From NCBI GenBank assembly GCA_015179125.1, contig WHVA01000204.1:62001-126000 (forward strand): a DNA stretch of 64,000 nt, given 5' to 3'. This stretch comes from Gautieria morchelliformis. Taxonomy: Eukaryota > Basidiomycota > Agaricomycetes > Gomphales > Gomphaceae. The notes under the pieces are model-generated. The model ran no database searches. It saw only the letters and a list, made by a program, of their open reading frames with translations, and was not told where the DNA came from. Shown piece after piece: positions 1 to 11,699 of this stretch (its first letter is position 1; every line of letters starts with the position of its first letter). Made by a program: the position numbers and the translations under genes.

Positions 1-29
1 AAAATTTTTTTTCGTATTTGTTTTTTCAT

Positions 30-142
30 ACCTGAAGCCCGGGCTTGAGCCCGAGCCCGACTAATGGGCTGGGCTCAAGGCTTCGCTAAAGCCGAGCCCA
101 AGCCCGGGCTTTCCGAGCCCAGCCCGGCCCGTGCATCACTAG
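30..142. repeat. GC-rich interspersed repeat, copy 1
   Basis: The stretch is built almost wholly from GCCCG/GGGCT words and their complements, so it can fold on itself. It ends in cccgtgcatcactag. A second copy with the same ending lies at 331-444. The composition and end suggest a non-autonomous DNA-transposon end (hAT-type MITEs often look like this), but no target-site duplication was found, so the class is an inference. Confidence 0.5.
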
Positions 143-330
143 CAGGCATATGCAAGCGTTTCACGAGGTAATAGTATATATATTACAGTTATTTTAAAAT
201 TACTAATCTATTCTATTCAGGGCAAGTACAATGAGTGGTGTAAGACAACAGGATTCATAAGCAAATTGCCTAAGGCTCGCAAGGACGCCAAGGCGGCAGC
301 GAGCAGTGAGCGGCTTACCAATCACCAACA

Positions 331-444
331 GGCCACGGCCCAAGCCAAGGCCAAGCCGGAGCCGAGCCAGGCGAAGTGCTAATGGCCTGGCTCAGGTTTT
401 TAGCAAGCCAAAGCCAGGCCAAGCCAGCCCGTGCCCATCACTAG
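331..444. repeat. GC-rich interspersed repeat, copy 2
   Basis: Same word content and same end (cccgtgcccatcactag) as the copy at 30-142 and in the same orientation. The two may be the subterminal parts of a single element spanning about 30-444. No coding capacity is visible. Confidence 0.5.
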
Positions 445-491
445 ATATAATCAATAGAAATTTTATTAAGGAGAATCTGTGAAGAAAAAAA

Positions 492-556
492 ACCAGCACC
501 AGAATCGAACCACCATTGACACAATACCCATAGCTTAAACCATTGAGCGGCGACGT
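492..556 (-). repeat. tRNA-like stretch (SINE head or pseudo-tRNA)
   Basis: Read on the minus strand it has a D-arm-like segment (GCTCAATGGTTTAAG), a B-box-like GGTTCGATTCT about 35 nt later, and then a run of eight Ts that would end Pol III transcription. The T stem and acceptor stem do not pair well, so it is not called as a working tRNA. Similar A-box/B-box spacing is seen near 12965 and at the far right end of the window, which favours a tRNA-derived SINE. Confidence 0.4.
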
Positions 557-559
557 CCA

Positions 560-1483
560 GATACACGTAATTGTGAAAACAGCGACATGGACAGATGTAG
601 GACGGGGTGCTCCCGGAAACAGGCTATCTTTTGCCAAAGATTTTATATATAATAATATAAGAGCAAGTGCCTACTTGTTTCATACAGTGTAAAGGCTCTA
701 ATACTGTAGAGGCCAAGTCTAAGGCGCCCCGAAGCTGGCGCTGATTGCTAATATTTTGGTGTCTCGCTCGAGAAGGACATCCTTTGTGTGGGCCGTAAAT
801 TCTGCCGCTGACCGTCATTACGCGCGTACGCGTCTACATAAGGTGACCGTATTCCGCTTCTCAGTACATGCACGTTGTAAGGAACCGGGCATCTGCACCG
901 TACGAGACTCAACTTAGGTCCCGAACAGATACCCATTTATTGCCGAGAAACACCTCTCGTACAACAGTATATAAGATATACTAGGTAGTTACATGTACGT
1001 ACAGCTTCTCGACCCCGAACTACGACTTGGTAGTTACCTGTCCTCAGCGAATCCTTCTAAGCTAGTCTTTCGAGGTCCGCTCAATCCGAACTCTTACACG
1101 TCCACCGTATCGCGCCTCTCACTATCGTGCATGTGCATGAGGGCTATGAGCCTGGATGGACGTATTAGAGCGCGACGATGATCTGCATGAACTTACCCTC
1201 CTGTATATTTACCGCAGACCATGTCGAAATGTTCGCACGGAAGGGGCATCGTTTCTCACCCTTGTGCATCCGATGTACGCACAGGTGATCTGGCATTGTG
1301 TCTTAGTTTGGCCTCCCCGAAACGTACCTCAGGTATGTAGTTATTCCACCGAATGTACACGGTGAGAAAACGCGTAAATGCGTAGAGGTCACGTGCCCGC
1401 ACCGCGGGATAGTTTGCGGGCGGCAAAACGCCGCGGCAGCAAACGCCGGCAAATTTGCAGAAGTTCCGCACCGCTGGGAGACA
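560..1483. other. no gene seen; decayed repeat sequence
   Basis: No convincing coding frame. The part around 1085-1200 (caccgtatcgcgcctctcactatcg, then gagcgcgacgatgatctgc) resembles the short tandem array at 55945-56095, so some of this is an old copy of that repeat. Confidence 0.5.
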
Positions 1484-1509
1484 GGTCTATGGACCGCGGT
1501 CCATAGACC
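1484..1509. repeat. 26-bp perfect palindrome
   Basis: The 26 bases are identical to their own reverse complement; each half begins GGTCTATGGACCG. A shorter relative, GGTCTATAGACC, lies at 4138-4149, and both are preceded by ACA. They may mark the two edges of an inserted block holding the unidentified gene at 1925-3110, or the match may be chance. Confidence 0.8.
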
Positions 1510-1924
1510 ACACCATAGACCTCCCCACTAGCACCCATCCCCACACAGATAGATACATAACGCGCAAACAGATCAATACGCTGACGTGTATATAATTAGT
1601 ATACATTGTGGAACTGGGTAAAAAAATTTCATTCCCGAAATTCGTTAAAATACAAATCGTTGAACCCCTCAATTATGTAAAAAAAAAGTCCAAACGCACT
1701 TCTTATACAGCTGATACGACGAACAACAAAACCACCTTAATGTTACAATATCTTTTCAACGCGTCGAAAGCCGTTTCTCGATCTTAACAAACAGACGTTA
1801 TTACTCTCCCCTAGATTTTATAACTTTATTCAAATAAATACCTGAACAGAAAGACGTTTATCTTTTGTTTTCCTTTCCTTCAACCCTACCTCGCTGAAAA
1901 CACCGTAAATTGTATTGAATACAA

Positions 1925-3110
1925 TTACTCACATTTTTCGACAAGTCTGCAATCGTTGCCAATGCCCGAACTAAAAACATAGACTGTGTTCCCTTCCTCA
2001 CCGATCTCCCAAAGGGTCACCTCCAACCAAATCAATTCCATTATCGCAATACCAAAAGTCTGAATACCCACCATATCGTCCCCCGTGCTTCTACAACGAT
2101 GTAATGCATCTACCACTGTTTCTCGACGGAGCAGGATCCGTTCTACAAAACATATATCCTAATCGTAGCGGCGGCTGCTGCCGCCGGTCCCCGACTCTCT
2201 CCCTTCGGAGATTGAAGAACGAATGACAGAAGTCGAAACCGTCTGTGGCCAAGAAGCGATAACATCCAACTTTTGATTGAAAACTTCTTCGTCTACGTCG
2301 TCACGATTACGTGCACGCAAGAGTTTTCGATCGCTTGCCTGATACGAAGTGTTACTGTCATGAGTCATAACGCGACAGACATCATTCCCGTATTCATGAC
2401 ACAAAATAGAAGTAATTAACAGTCTTCGTTTTAATGCAAATCGCGTCTGAAAAGGTTCATGACACAATAAGACTTGTACGAGTGAAGGGCGATCGTACTT
2501 CTGAAGGCCACGACAACGATCTCGAAAGGCATTTATTACATTATCTGCCAAGGATGGAAAACGATGGCCGATGTTACGCCTTCTTGACACGTGCAATCCG
2601 TGAAGACAGGTTTTCATGCGAGGGTTATTTAACACTTGACAAGAAAAGGAAAAGGTGTCCGAAAATAAGTCATTATACGGCAACTTAACCGGATCATCAT
2701 CGCCCCCACGGGGAAACTCCGTAGGAGGCAGTCGTAACAGGGAAAATATACAGGGGTCATAAATCCGTTCAAAAATCATACCTAACAAAGAAGAGGGAGG
2801 CATGTCATCGTTACATTTCACATCCAGCGACCTAAGATGAGAGATTATTTCTCTCATAGAAAAATTTGCAAAATATAGACAGTGATCGTAATAAAAGTCC
2901 ACGATAATGACACCTGCCGGATAGAATATTGAACATAGGAACGACGAGGCGTAACTGTACGCATGCACGCTAGTAAGTCTTTCTTACGGGTTGAGTCAAG
3001 CGACAGAAGACGATGACGATTGTCGAATATCATCCACGATGGGTTAACATCGCAACAACGTTCGACGTTAGACACGTTTGACAACTTTAAGTCATTTAAA
3101 ATATGAAATT
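1925..3110 (-). CDS. unidentified protein, probably spliced
   Basis: I do not recognise this gene. The longest uninterrupted frame runs from 2968 to 2159 on the minus strand (about 269 codons) with normal protein composition: a segment with FPRGGDDDPVKLPYNDLF, then a basic region, then an Arg/Ser/Gly-rich tail ending SSRRYD. A further open frame upstream (about 3114-2940) contains NPSWMIFDNRHRLLSLDS, and another lies downstream (2116-1925). The breaks between frames contain GT..AG pairs, so introns are plausible, but no exon chain is certain. No catalytic motif, signal peptide or clear membrane segment stands out apart from a short hydrophobic stretch near the upstream frame, which could be intron. 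It could be a host gene or a gene carried by an unknown mobile element. Confidence 0.35.
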
Positions 3111-4600
3111 TCAATTATCATGATATTGATCATAAGCAACGCAATCGCAATGGCACGGTCAGTCACGAACCGGCGAAGGGAAGGCAATTTTTCGACTCAC
3201 ATGGGTAGGAAAAGACATTTGGAGGAAGTCTTTTTTATTTTTTATTTTATTATTATTATTTATTATTTAAAAGTTACCGACGACAGCCCCGGCCAAGCAA
3301 TCCATGGAATAGGATGCACAGGACATCACAAGTAAGTAGACAATGAGGAAGGCAGGGACGTACGGGATAAAGAATGAACACACAATGAACACGCATTCGT
3401 CATCGACGGACGGTAAACAGCCTCCAAAAAACGCCGCTGAGGACAGCAGCCGGGACCAATGTGGGAGGGAACGGGAAATGCGACAGCATCGACAACGAAT
3501 AAAAAAAAAAAAGGGAAGGGAGGGAGCGGACACTGGCAAGGAAAGGGAAAACCCAAAGGCGTGAACGTGTCGGCACGGTCCGGCAAGGGACAGCGATTAT
3601 GAAAGCGGCACCTGTCGGAACAGAACGGCTAACACGAGGGAATGACTCACCGGGAGGAAAAACGAATAGCATGCGGCGGCCAATAAAATCAATACAAATT
3701 GTTCCGCGTAAGCGGAAGCTTGGACATTTGGGTCGACAGGTCCCTCCCTCTCCTTCGGAGAGAGTCGGGGAATTCAGCGTCATTATAGAAAAATGCCTGC
3801 TTCCGCATAATCACATGTGCAAGCCAGCTTTTTGTACCAAATCTCAGTCAATTGTCCCATCCTACATTCCGATTAATAAATCACAATCCTTTTTCGATAC
3901 TGATGATAACCCCGTATATAATTACCAAAACTTCGTTCCATGTTAATGTCACTGTTTTTGTATGCGTGATTACACGTTCCAAATAATCGACGTATTAGAT
4001 TTAAACCTAAAATATAATTTTAAAGCTCCTTCGACAAGGGCTGCACCGGCAACGCCGGTCTCTAGTGGCGCGGCACGTGTGACCTCAATGGTGTGACCTC
4101 AGCGTTCCTTCAGCGCCCATAGTGGTCCAGGTCCACAGGTCTATAGACCTTGCACCCAGTAACGCCAACGTCCTCCAAATTTGGCGACCATAAGTATCTC
4201 GATCCTTGCAATTACTGGACCGTGCGATGCTACCTCAGGTCTACACCGACCAAAGACATCACGAATAGCGGGTCCTCTCGAGAACAGTACTATATCCTCG
4301 CGCATGCACCGTCGGTGGAGGGACATTTGCCACATCCGAAGATGGCTCGAGATGTGTTCTCGCTGGGACGGACGGTTTGTTCGTTTCCGACCTCGTGATT
4401 CCGTGTATATGTGGTGTTTGGCATACCTGCCGCTATGACCTCACTGTGTAGTACTTCGAATTCTACGCATAACTGACCCCATTCGCGCACGGAAGTCGCC
4501 ATCTCGACCCCAAATTAGGCCGATTGCTAGCGGCAGCTCGACGGATGCCAGAATATGCACTAATTCAGGCGGTGCAAGTATCTAAATTGGGACCAACGTG
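3111..4600. other. intergenic; low-complexity and purine-rich DNA
   Basis: Holds a T/A-rich tract (about 3228-3270) and a strongly purine-rich stretch with a 12-A run near 3500. Open frames on both strands here are made of simple sequence and are not called. From about 4150 a faint relationship to the start of the RTC1 gene cannot be excluded. Confidence 0.5.
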
Positions 4601-4619
4601 TGGACGTGTTCCGGGCTGA

Positions 4620-7600
4620 AGATTGACAGTCCTCCGACCGATGTTGTGTGGGCACGCGGAAATGAGTGTTTCGCTCGTCGTCAGCTTGCGACGCGTCCCA
4701 GCGTGACGCGCACGAAGCGTTCGACAACAAGATCGTTAGTAGTGCGAGGAATGGAGAGATAATTCAGTGGGATGTAACAAGTCGGGGTCCACGTATGGTG
4801 CGTTGGCGTGGGTTCTCTGCGTAACCCAGAGGAGTACTCACTTTACGCAGCCAGAAACGAGAATAAAGGAACGCAAGCGCGCAGTCAATAAGCTAGCTAT
4901 CTCTCCATTCCTACCCTACCTTTTTGCGAGTGGCTCGCAGGACGGGCACCTAACGCTTATGGGTAACGTTTTACCCTCTGCCAAACTCTCAGTATTGTGG
5001 CCTGCTTCGCGCTCTAGGACCTCCGGAGCCCGCCATCTTCCGTTATAAAAGTGTACCATCCCGCGGGGATCCGCGCTCTAGCTCTGTCTCCCGTTCCCTC
5101 AAACCCCATGACTGTCTGTACTGGTCTGGAGAACGGTAATATTCAGCGGTGAGTTAATTCAGTCATACTATATATTCCACGTTGTGGTCATCATTGGAAC
5201 TGCAGATGGGACGTCCGCAATAGAGCGCTCCCCCTGGAACGAATCACGCCCGCGCACTCATCGTCCGTACTGCCAATGGTCTGGCAATTGCCCAGTATGA
5301 AAGAGACAGGCTTGGGGTGGTTCGTAACGAGTGGGATGCATCGCCAAGTGAAGGTATCTGCTCCTGTCCTAATCAGCCCTGGGCAGTTCTGGTCTCACAC
5401 GCGTCGTTGCAGGTTTGGGACTTCTGCTTGCCGCCAGGGGTTTCCATTCCCACAAATATGAGCGATGGCGACTAAGAAGATGGGCCCAAGTTCCTTCCGT
5501 ACGCTTCACACGCCCTTCCCGGTGCGGAACGTGTGTTGGCGACCGGGCTACGATTGCGAGGTTGCCGTGTGTATTGAGCTTATTCATACGTCGTTTTCAG
5601 GTATGATTCAATGGCATACAGATCGTGTCTAACAACGAGTCTGAGAGCGAGACCGTCGAAATTTGGGACATACGTCGCGCGTGGATCGGTAAGTGGGCTC
5701 CGGATGACGCGGAGGGCGGCATCACCGGTACGCGGTGAAAATATTCAGTTGTGTTCGTGTGCAGACTTGCCAGGCAGACAGACGCCGTTCCACGAGTGGC
5801 CATGTCCTGGACTGCACGGCAGTCTCGCGTCTGTCGCCAACACCCAGCCAGTCGTCGAACTGCCATGTGACGATGTGTGAGCTTATAGATATCGATGTTT
5901 ATCTCTCTCATTAGCAACCCATACGGTGTGGACACGCTGCAAGAGCTATGCCTCCGCCCAAAGCAACGAGTGATCCTGTTTACGTCCCCTATCAACAAAC
6001 CCTTGGCGTCGAAGACATTCCTCTTTTTGACCACTCGGCCTTCGAACGCCTGGCAAAATCGTATGTCTTCGATGGAGACAGACTAAGAGTATGCGAGATT
6101 AACGCGGAGGCAGTCCTTATATTTCACAATCTTAACGGGGTTTAACAAGTCTGCAGCGAGCAAGGGAGGCTGGACAATTCCATGCTGCTCAGACGTGGCT
6201 GCTGCTCCTGTCCCAGCTTGTGGACTTGGAAGATACGTCACTGACTTCTGAATACTCCTTGAAGCCGTCGTCGCATATCGAGGCGCCGAGCCAGCTAGCT
6301 CCCACATCTGTGTCAGCTTCTTCCCTCCGTGGCCTCGACTTTTTCAATGGCCATACCGCCCCCGCTCCGGTTACATCCGGGAGCACACGTATTGACACGC
6401 GTCCCATTGAAACAAGCCCGTTATCGTACCGCACGAGAGCTGATAATGCGACAAAAAGCACGCCCTCCTCCTCGTCGCCATCCCCCGCTCGAAACCAAGT
6501 CCACTTTCCTCTCGTCTATCACGGCCTTTCTCCCCAAATTCGTCGCAAGATACATCTATGCCATCCTCCACCAACTTGAGCACGGTATCGCGCCGCGCCT
6601 CCACCGCACTTCCCGTCCTTCCTCCTACACACCGCCTCGCCATGCGTCGGGCCTCGATATCGACTCCCAGCACCAGTGGTGGCCTGTCTGTCAATGAACA
6701 ACCTGTGGCCTTTCAGCATGCCCATTTTGGCGAAGGCGCTCTGGAAGACTCAGAGTCGAGCAGTGGATATGAGGCGTCAGCACCCGCGCAGACTAGTCTC
6801 ACCCACGACATGGCAGGCTCACAAGGAGGACCGCAAGGACCCTGAAGCGGGAAGCGAAGGCGGTAAACACCCTACTAGCCAAACCGAAAGCGATGAGACC
6901 ATTGTTCAAGTACGTACAGGCCACGAAACGCTTCGAAGGAATATATGGGAGCATGGACACAAAGAACGAGGGGGGCCAGCACAGAGGCAACACGAGGCTG
7001 ACCAGAGACAGCGGATGAGACAGAGGCACGGCCGAGCGGAAAGAGAGGACGAGAGAAGCAGGAAAGGACAAGGGGGAAAGGGGACAGAGACGAGGGAGAA
7101 GAGACGCAGGGCAGGGAGACACGGCACGAAGGGGCAGGGATATGGAGGAGCGGACTAGCGGCGAAGAGAAGGAGCGAAGGAAGAGAGGAAGAACGGAACG
7201 GAAAGCACGCTGCGCACAGAGCGCAAATCCCGCCCCGCCAACGCAGGCACGGACAAGCCCAGGGCTTAGCCCAAGGAGCATTAGCGGAGATAGAGAAAGA
7301 CAGGCTAGATAGAACAAATGTCGACAAGGGCTAATGTACAAGCGTCTTACATAGGGCCCGCCCCAAAAGACGAAAAATTGGATTTAAAAAAAATAATAAA
7401 AATAAAAAAAAAAAAGGAGGACCGCAGGCCTCGTCGTCCGCCGTAGTCAAACTACCCTGTGATCCCACTCCGCCTCGCAGTCTCTCGTTGAAGGTTCCTG
7501 CGCCGCGTGAAGATTCTCCTGATGAACGTAACGAAGAGGGCAGTATCAGCGGTTACGACACCGATACGCCGCGCGCATCTCCCCTTCCAAACTCTCACAA

Positions 7601-8897
7601 GCGTCGAATCAGAGACATGAGCAGCCCGGTCAGGTGCCAGTGCCAGTGTTATCTGGTCATCGTGGGACAAGTATGGCCTATTGCCAGCGATCTCTTACCT
7701 CGCAGAAATCACAGAATGCTATGCGAACCGTCACTGTAGCGCCTTCTGATACGGCGTCAGTCTATGCGCCATCCATAGACCGAGTCTCGTTACCAGATCC
7801 CGCAGCTGACGGCCGCATGGCCGTTGCCGAAGGCATGTCCACACGTTGGCCGTCTCCTCACCACCATCGCGCTGTGTCTGCCACAGTACCCGCGCTTGGT
7901 CTATCTAATATGGATGACACGAGAAATATGCAGACGGGCGGCCTCGTGCCAAACATCACTTACCCTACCAGGCTAAGCGAGGGTCAGACGCGGCAGATCG
8001 TGGAGGATGAAGCGCATTTACGGCAGATTGGCTGGAAGGCGCTGCGAGACTCTTCTCCTCGCCCTTGCTGCCGACACAGTCTTCGAGCAGGCCAAAGCGC
8101 GCCCCCAGGAACCATCGCCCACGACGCCACATGAGGGGGACCCCCCCTCCTCACCCTCACGACGCTCGCAAACGCGCTGTACACGCACGCGTGAGTCCCC
8201 CCGCTCCTGCGCTTCCTCGTGTGCGTGGTGGCGGCGCGTGTAGGGTGGGCGAAGGAGAGCCGGTGATTGAACTTGTGCGGAACGAGCTGCGCATGGCGGC
8301 GGTTCTTGTCCGTGGTGCGTAGTCTGAGTACAGGCCGCACGAGACGGCCCGCACGGTTGGTGCACAGATGTCCCCCTTCGCATAGACTCTTTTCAGCATT
8401 CAGAACATACTAACACTTGGTTTTACCAATTACGACGGCTGTAGCGATTATTTATACACTACATTACAGCCTGTGCTGAGTCACTCATCCATCGTTTCAT
8501 CTCGCATCATCTCCTCGTCGCTTCCTTCGCGCTCGCTTCTCCTTGCCCACTTATTTCTTCCAGGTACAGTAGAAGCGTTGTGTTGGCGGGGATGTGGGTG
8601 AGATAGAGTGTAAATACACAGAAGCAGAAGAACGAGGCCTGTCTCGTGCTTGAGCACTTTCATAGTAAACCCAAAGCACCAATTTCTCGTATGCGCTGCA
8701 GCTTAAGGTACGGCAGCGCAGGGCTCTCCCTTATCTCATACATAGCTGATGCAGCGATTGCACCCGTCTCAGTGCTGCCCGTATTATCTCCCGAGGTGGT
8801 TCGGTGCAGCACACGTTGCGACACGGGCGTGCTCTTGGCCAAAATCCACCAGTACGCGCAGCGGCGCGGCTTGGAAGGCCTCTCGTTATCCCTGTGA
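4620..8897 (+). pseudogene. RTC1: RTC1/WDR24-like gene, left copy (decayed)
   Basis: Homologue of Rtc1/Sea2 (animal WDR24), the WD40 subunit of the SEACAT/GATOR2 complex that controls TORC1 at the vacuole/lysosome. Recognisable in order: NGEIIQWDV (about 4730-4790), a WD repeat ending near 5150 (GLENGNIQR), a GT..AG intron 5151-5207, WDVRNRALPLERI, GLGWFVTSGMHRQVK, a second intron, VWDFCLPPG, and then the EIWDIRRAWIGKWAPDD, FERLAKSYVFDGDR and TWLLLSQLVDL segments typical of the family, followed by a Ser/Pro-rich linker (6300-7800) and remnants of the C-terminal helical part (to about 8890). Introns are kept, so this is not a retrocopy. Stops and frame changes are scattered through it, a segment encoding the WAQH...RESFRPLDAIP part is missing, and a LINE fragment lies at 6836-7413. 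This copy extends further 5' than its partner at 15850-19350. Confidence 0.8.
6836..7413 (+). mobile_element. 5'-truncated LINE fragment with poly(A) tail
   Basis: The 578-bp insert is flanked on both sides by AAGGAGGACCGCA (6823-6835 and 7414-7426) and ends in an A-rich tail (about 7385-7413): the signature of target-primed reverse transcription. The first 150 bp read as the end of a LINE ORF (KREAKAVNTLLAKP...RFEGIYGSM) before a stop; the rest is a purine-rich 3' untranslated part. The homologous place in the right arm (near 17545) has no insert, which gives the empty site and shows that it arrived after the inverted duplication, or was lost from one arm. Confidence 0.85.
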
Positions 8898-8929
8898 GTA
8901 AGTGTCAGCGACTATCTGGTGTGCGTGGA

Positions 8930-9250
8930 GAGGAGCAAGAATTAAAATAAAAATACAAAAGAATAGAAGACGGCGAAATAAACGTCTCCACACTCCTCCA
9001 CGGAATGCACACACGAAAGGGGTTGCGCCGTACAGCAAGCGGGGCCCGGAGGTATCACCGGCGCACGGAACGAAGGAAGCAGCAGAAAACGCAATCAATG
9101 GAAGCATCCAGCGCCAAACTCCGAGTACAGAAGCGTCACAGGGACGGCAGCAAGTTGTCGATCGCGAGGAAGAAGCGCAAGAAGAGTGCATAGCCAGGAA
9201 CCGAAACCTGGAACACGAAGTCAGGAACGCGCAACGCTAAGGACACGTGG
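8930..9250 (+). repeat. interspersed repeat family 1, copy in left arm
   Basis: Contains the words ggaagcatccagcgccaaa and tagccaggaaccgaa. Other copies: 11395-11690 (+), 15480-15800 (-), 50640-50960 (-), 53550-53770 (+), 62330-62620 (-), 63200-63380 (+). In this copy the repeat interrupts the 3' part of the RTC1 pseudogene. No protein is supported; frames run through it in several phases without conservation. Confidence 0.75.
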
Positions 9251-9339
9251 CGCCGTGCGGCCAATTCATCTCTCAAGCGCCCGATGGGTCACGTGGGAGT
9301 AACCGTCGTCACCCGTATGTTTGGGAGACGCAGGACGTC

Positions 9340-10690
9340 TCACTTGCAACCGACTCCCCGCTATTGACGGTTAACCACGATTTACTGCGACGGCTCGAGG
9401 TGGGAACTTGTAGGACACTGCCAATAGCCTACCTCGAGCGGAAAACGGATGGCTTGGCGGGTATGCAGGTTGGGGTGCGGGGACAGCGCGCGAGGAGGTG
9501 CGGAGGTTAATAAAGGCAATCTGCTCACCTAGACTGGCAGGGGATGGGGAATATGGGAGGGGCGGTAGGGGCGTCGGCGTCGGGATCAGAAGGATGGGCT
9601 CCACGCGTGATAGAGGAGGGAATGAGGCGCGGTGGAAGAGGTGGGACTGCCGGGAATGCGTGTTGGAGGGTCGGGAGCGACGAGACCAGCCGACGGAGAG
9701 CGGGCTGGTTGGTTAGCTCCGGTAACTCCACGGTAGATCGCATTGTCCCGCCTGTCAAGAATGGCTCTGTCTTGGACGTAGGCGTCGAGGCCTTTCTGGT
9801 TTTTCCCCATCTTTCCTTGGGTCAATGTTATCCTTACGTTGACCAGAACGTCAACTCAAGAATGTGTTGGAGGGTGGAACATTTCAAATATCAGGTATCC
9901 GCCTCACCGAGGGCTTCCCTCCAAGTATGTGTCGAACGCAAGTTGTTTACGCTCAACACTATGGCGGAATACCTCAGACTCACGCCGGGTGGGTTAGGAT
10001 GAGTGTGGGCTGAATTGATTCAGGATCGACTCATTGGCTCCTTGACGCACTGCAGTGTCGATGTGTCATCCATCGTACTCATTAACTCAAGAGGTTTCGT
10101 CGGTCCTTCATCGTTCGTGCGTGGCATTGTCTTACCGTTCCATCGTCCGATGTCGTACTCTCATCCTTCCATCTCATTCTCATCCAGTTGTCCTCTCATC
10201 TCATCGTCACACCCCGTCATTCTCCCTTGTCTCAGAGTCCATGCGGGTGCGAGCGTGGGCGCTCGTCCATCCGAGTCGTCCCGCACCTCATGGCCTCACA
10301 TTGTCCTCTCACCCTCTCGTTTCGTTGTCAAAACGCCATCACCATCACATCCTCTAGCTCCAGCGACACCCATTGGCACCATTTAACTCCCCTCAACTCC
10401 ATGGGCCTACACAAACATGGTGACATAAAGACAGGCGGACGTAAAGCAGCCTTCAACGCCGTCGAGCTGGATACCAGGACGGGACGGAAGGTTTGGAGAG
10501 TGTGTGTGAGTGCGTCTACTGCACCGCTGGCCGTCGACGCGTGCGAGGTTGCCAGCAAAGGACGCACTGCAGAATGCCATACTACGCCACACCCGACCTG
10601 ACAAGTCTGTTAGGCGAGAATGCGAGATGGCTTTGGGACGCGAATATGGGAAGGGAGGACGCCCCGCCTGAAGCAACGCAGCACTCAAGA
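9340..10690 (+). repeat. interspersed repeat family 2, copy 1
   Basis: About 1.35 kb, also found at 14090-15400 (inverted, in the right arm) and independently at 37740-39010. On the strand opposite to this listing a frame reading STVELPxLTxQPxLRxLVSSL is kept in all three copies, followed by a Pro/Ser-rich stretch and EQIAFIxLxTSS. That suggests a fossil coding part of a mobile element or a multiplied host fragment. The family is not recognised. Confidence 0.7.
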
Positions 10691-10729
10691 AACACTACGA
10701 TGCCCGACACATGGTCTAGACTGCGCACG

Positions 10730-11270
10730 TGGTCTTGCGTTACACAGGTAGATGTGATGTCGTGTGGTGGAGGAGTGGGTGAAGGTGAGAGTAGTGCGTA
10801 TATTCAGAGTTGCGTGATGTAACGGGAGGCAGAATGGGAAGCGGAATGGAGAGAGACAGGAAAGGAAAGATAACGAGGGAACACCAGGAAAGGTGCAGTG
10901 CCAAGGGGCAGACCGTACCAGCTCAGGCACGCACACGCACACTGCCAGGGGATGGAAAATGGGAAGAGAGAACAACGGTGGAAGGTGGACGGAGAGTCTC
11001 AGGACAGATATACTCTGGGGTCGATAGAACGGCTCTAGCAATACACGGCCACTGAAAATCGCCAGTTACGCACAACGGTGACGTGCCGCATCTCGACCCC
11101 GATCAGGCATGCGCCACCCGATCACGATCATGCCACCTGCACGCAATTACGCCACGCGATCACGATCACGCGGGGATCATCCATCACGCCACATTTTCAA
11201 CGTGTGGAAGTAGGGTGCCGAGCACTCAGTATATATATATCTCGGCTACTCACGCTCGGTGATATAAGAA
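10730..11270 (+). repeat. interspersed repeat family 3, copy 1
   Basis: Marked by gcagaatgggaagcgg near its start and by several gatcacgatca words near its end. Other copies: 13690-14050 (inverted) and 54186-54340 joined to 55614-55935, where it is interrupted by another element. No coding function seen. Confidence 0.65.
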
Positions 11271-11394
11271 AGAAGCATTTCTGGGTCCCACACCCGGTGA
11301 CCCGGATCGTCTCGTCCTCGGATCTCGAGACGATGCGCTGTCTGGAGAGAACGCTACCGAGTGGACACCTGATGGATCATACGTCTCCTCGCTC

Positions 11395-11690
11395 ATGGAC
11401 AAAAAAGGGTTGCGCCGTGCACAAAGTGGGGACCGGCGCTATAAGTCTATAACCGGCACACGGAAGTACGGAAGCATCCAGCGCCAAGCTCCGATTGGCA
11501 ACAGGCAAGTTGCCAAGATCGGGAGGAAAAGCGCAAGAAGTGAAGTAGCCAGGCACCCGAAGCCAGGCACCCGAAGCCAGGAACCCGAAGCCAGGAACCC
11601 GAAGCCGAAGGAACGCAGTAGCAGCGCTCGCGACACGTGCCCGGCAGCGCACAATTCATCTCTCAAGTGCCGGATGGGTAGTACACATCT
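11395..11690 (+). repeat. interspersed repeat family 1, partial copy with short tandem repeat
   Basis: Partial copy of the repeat at 8930-9250. Inside it, at about 11551-11612, a 13-14-bp word (aggcacccgaagcc and its variant aggaacccgaagcc) is repeated four times in tandem, not seen at that number in the other copies; likely a local slippage expansion. Confidence 0.65.
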
Positions 11691-11699
11691 CATCGGGAC

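Larger units (their letters stand above)
5158..11140 (+). repeat. left arm of giant inverted duplication
   Basis: Pairs in inverted orientation with about 13690-19355. By eye the arms agree at roughly 85-90% in the stretches compared (for example 5163-5345 against 19350-19168), with scattered indels. It contains most of the RTC1 pseudogene and one copy each of three repeat families (8930-9250, 9340-10690, 10730-11140). The outer break lies inside the RTC1 intron at about 5158. Confidence 0.85.

Noticed and set aside
492-556. Functional tRNA gene
   Set aside because: Box-like words are present, but the T and acceptor stems do not pair well enough.
3599-3946. 115-codon plus-strand frame
   Set aside because: No domain, odd composition, no splice context; most likely chance.
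6799-7341. Long minus-strand open frames (up to 180 codons) rich in Leu, Ser and Pro
   Set aside because: They are the complement of a purine-rich, Arg/Gly-coding LINE 3' region; the composition explains the lack of stops and no domain is present.
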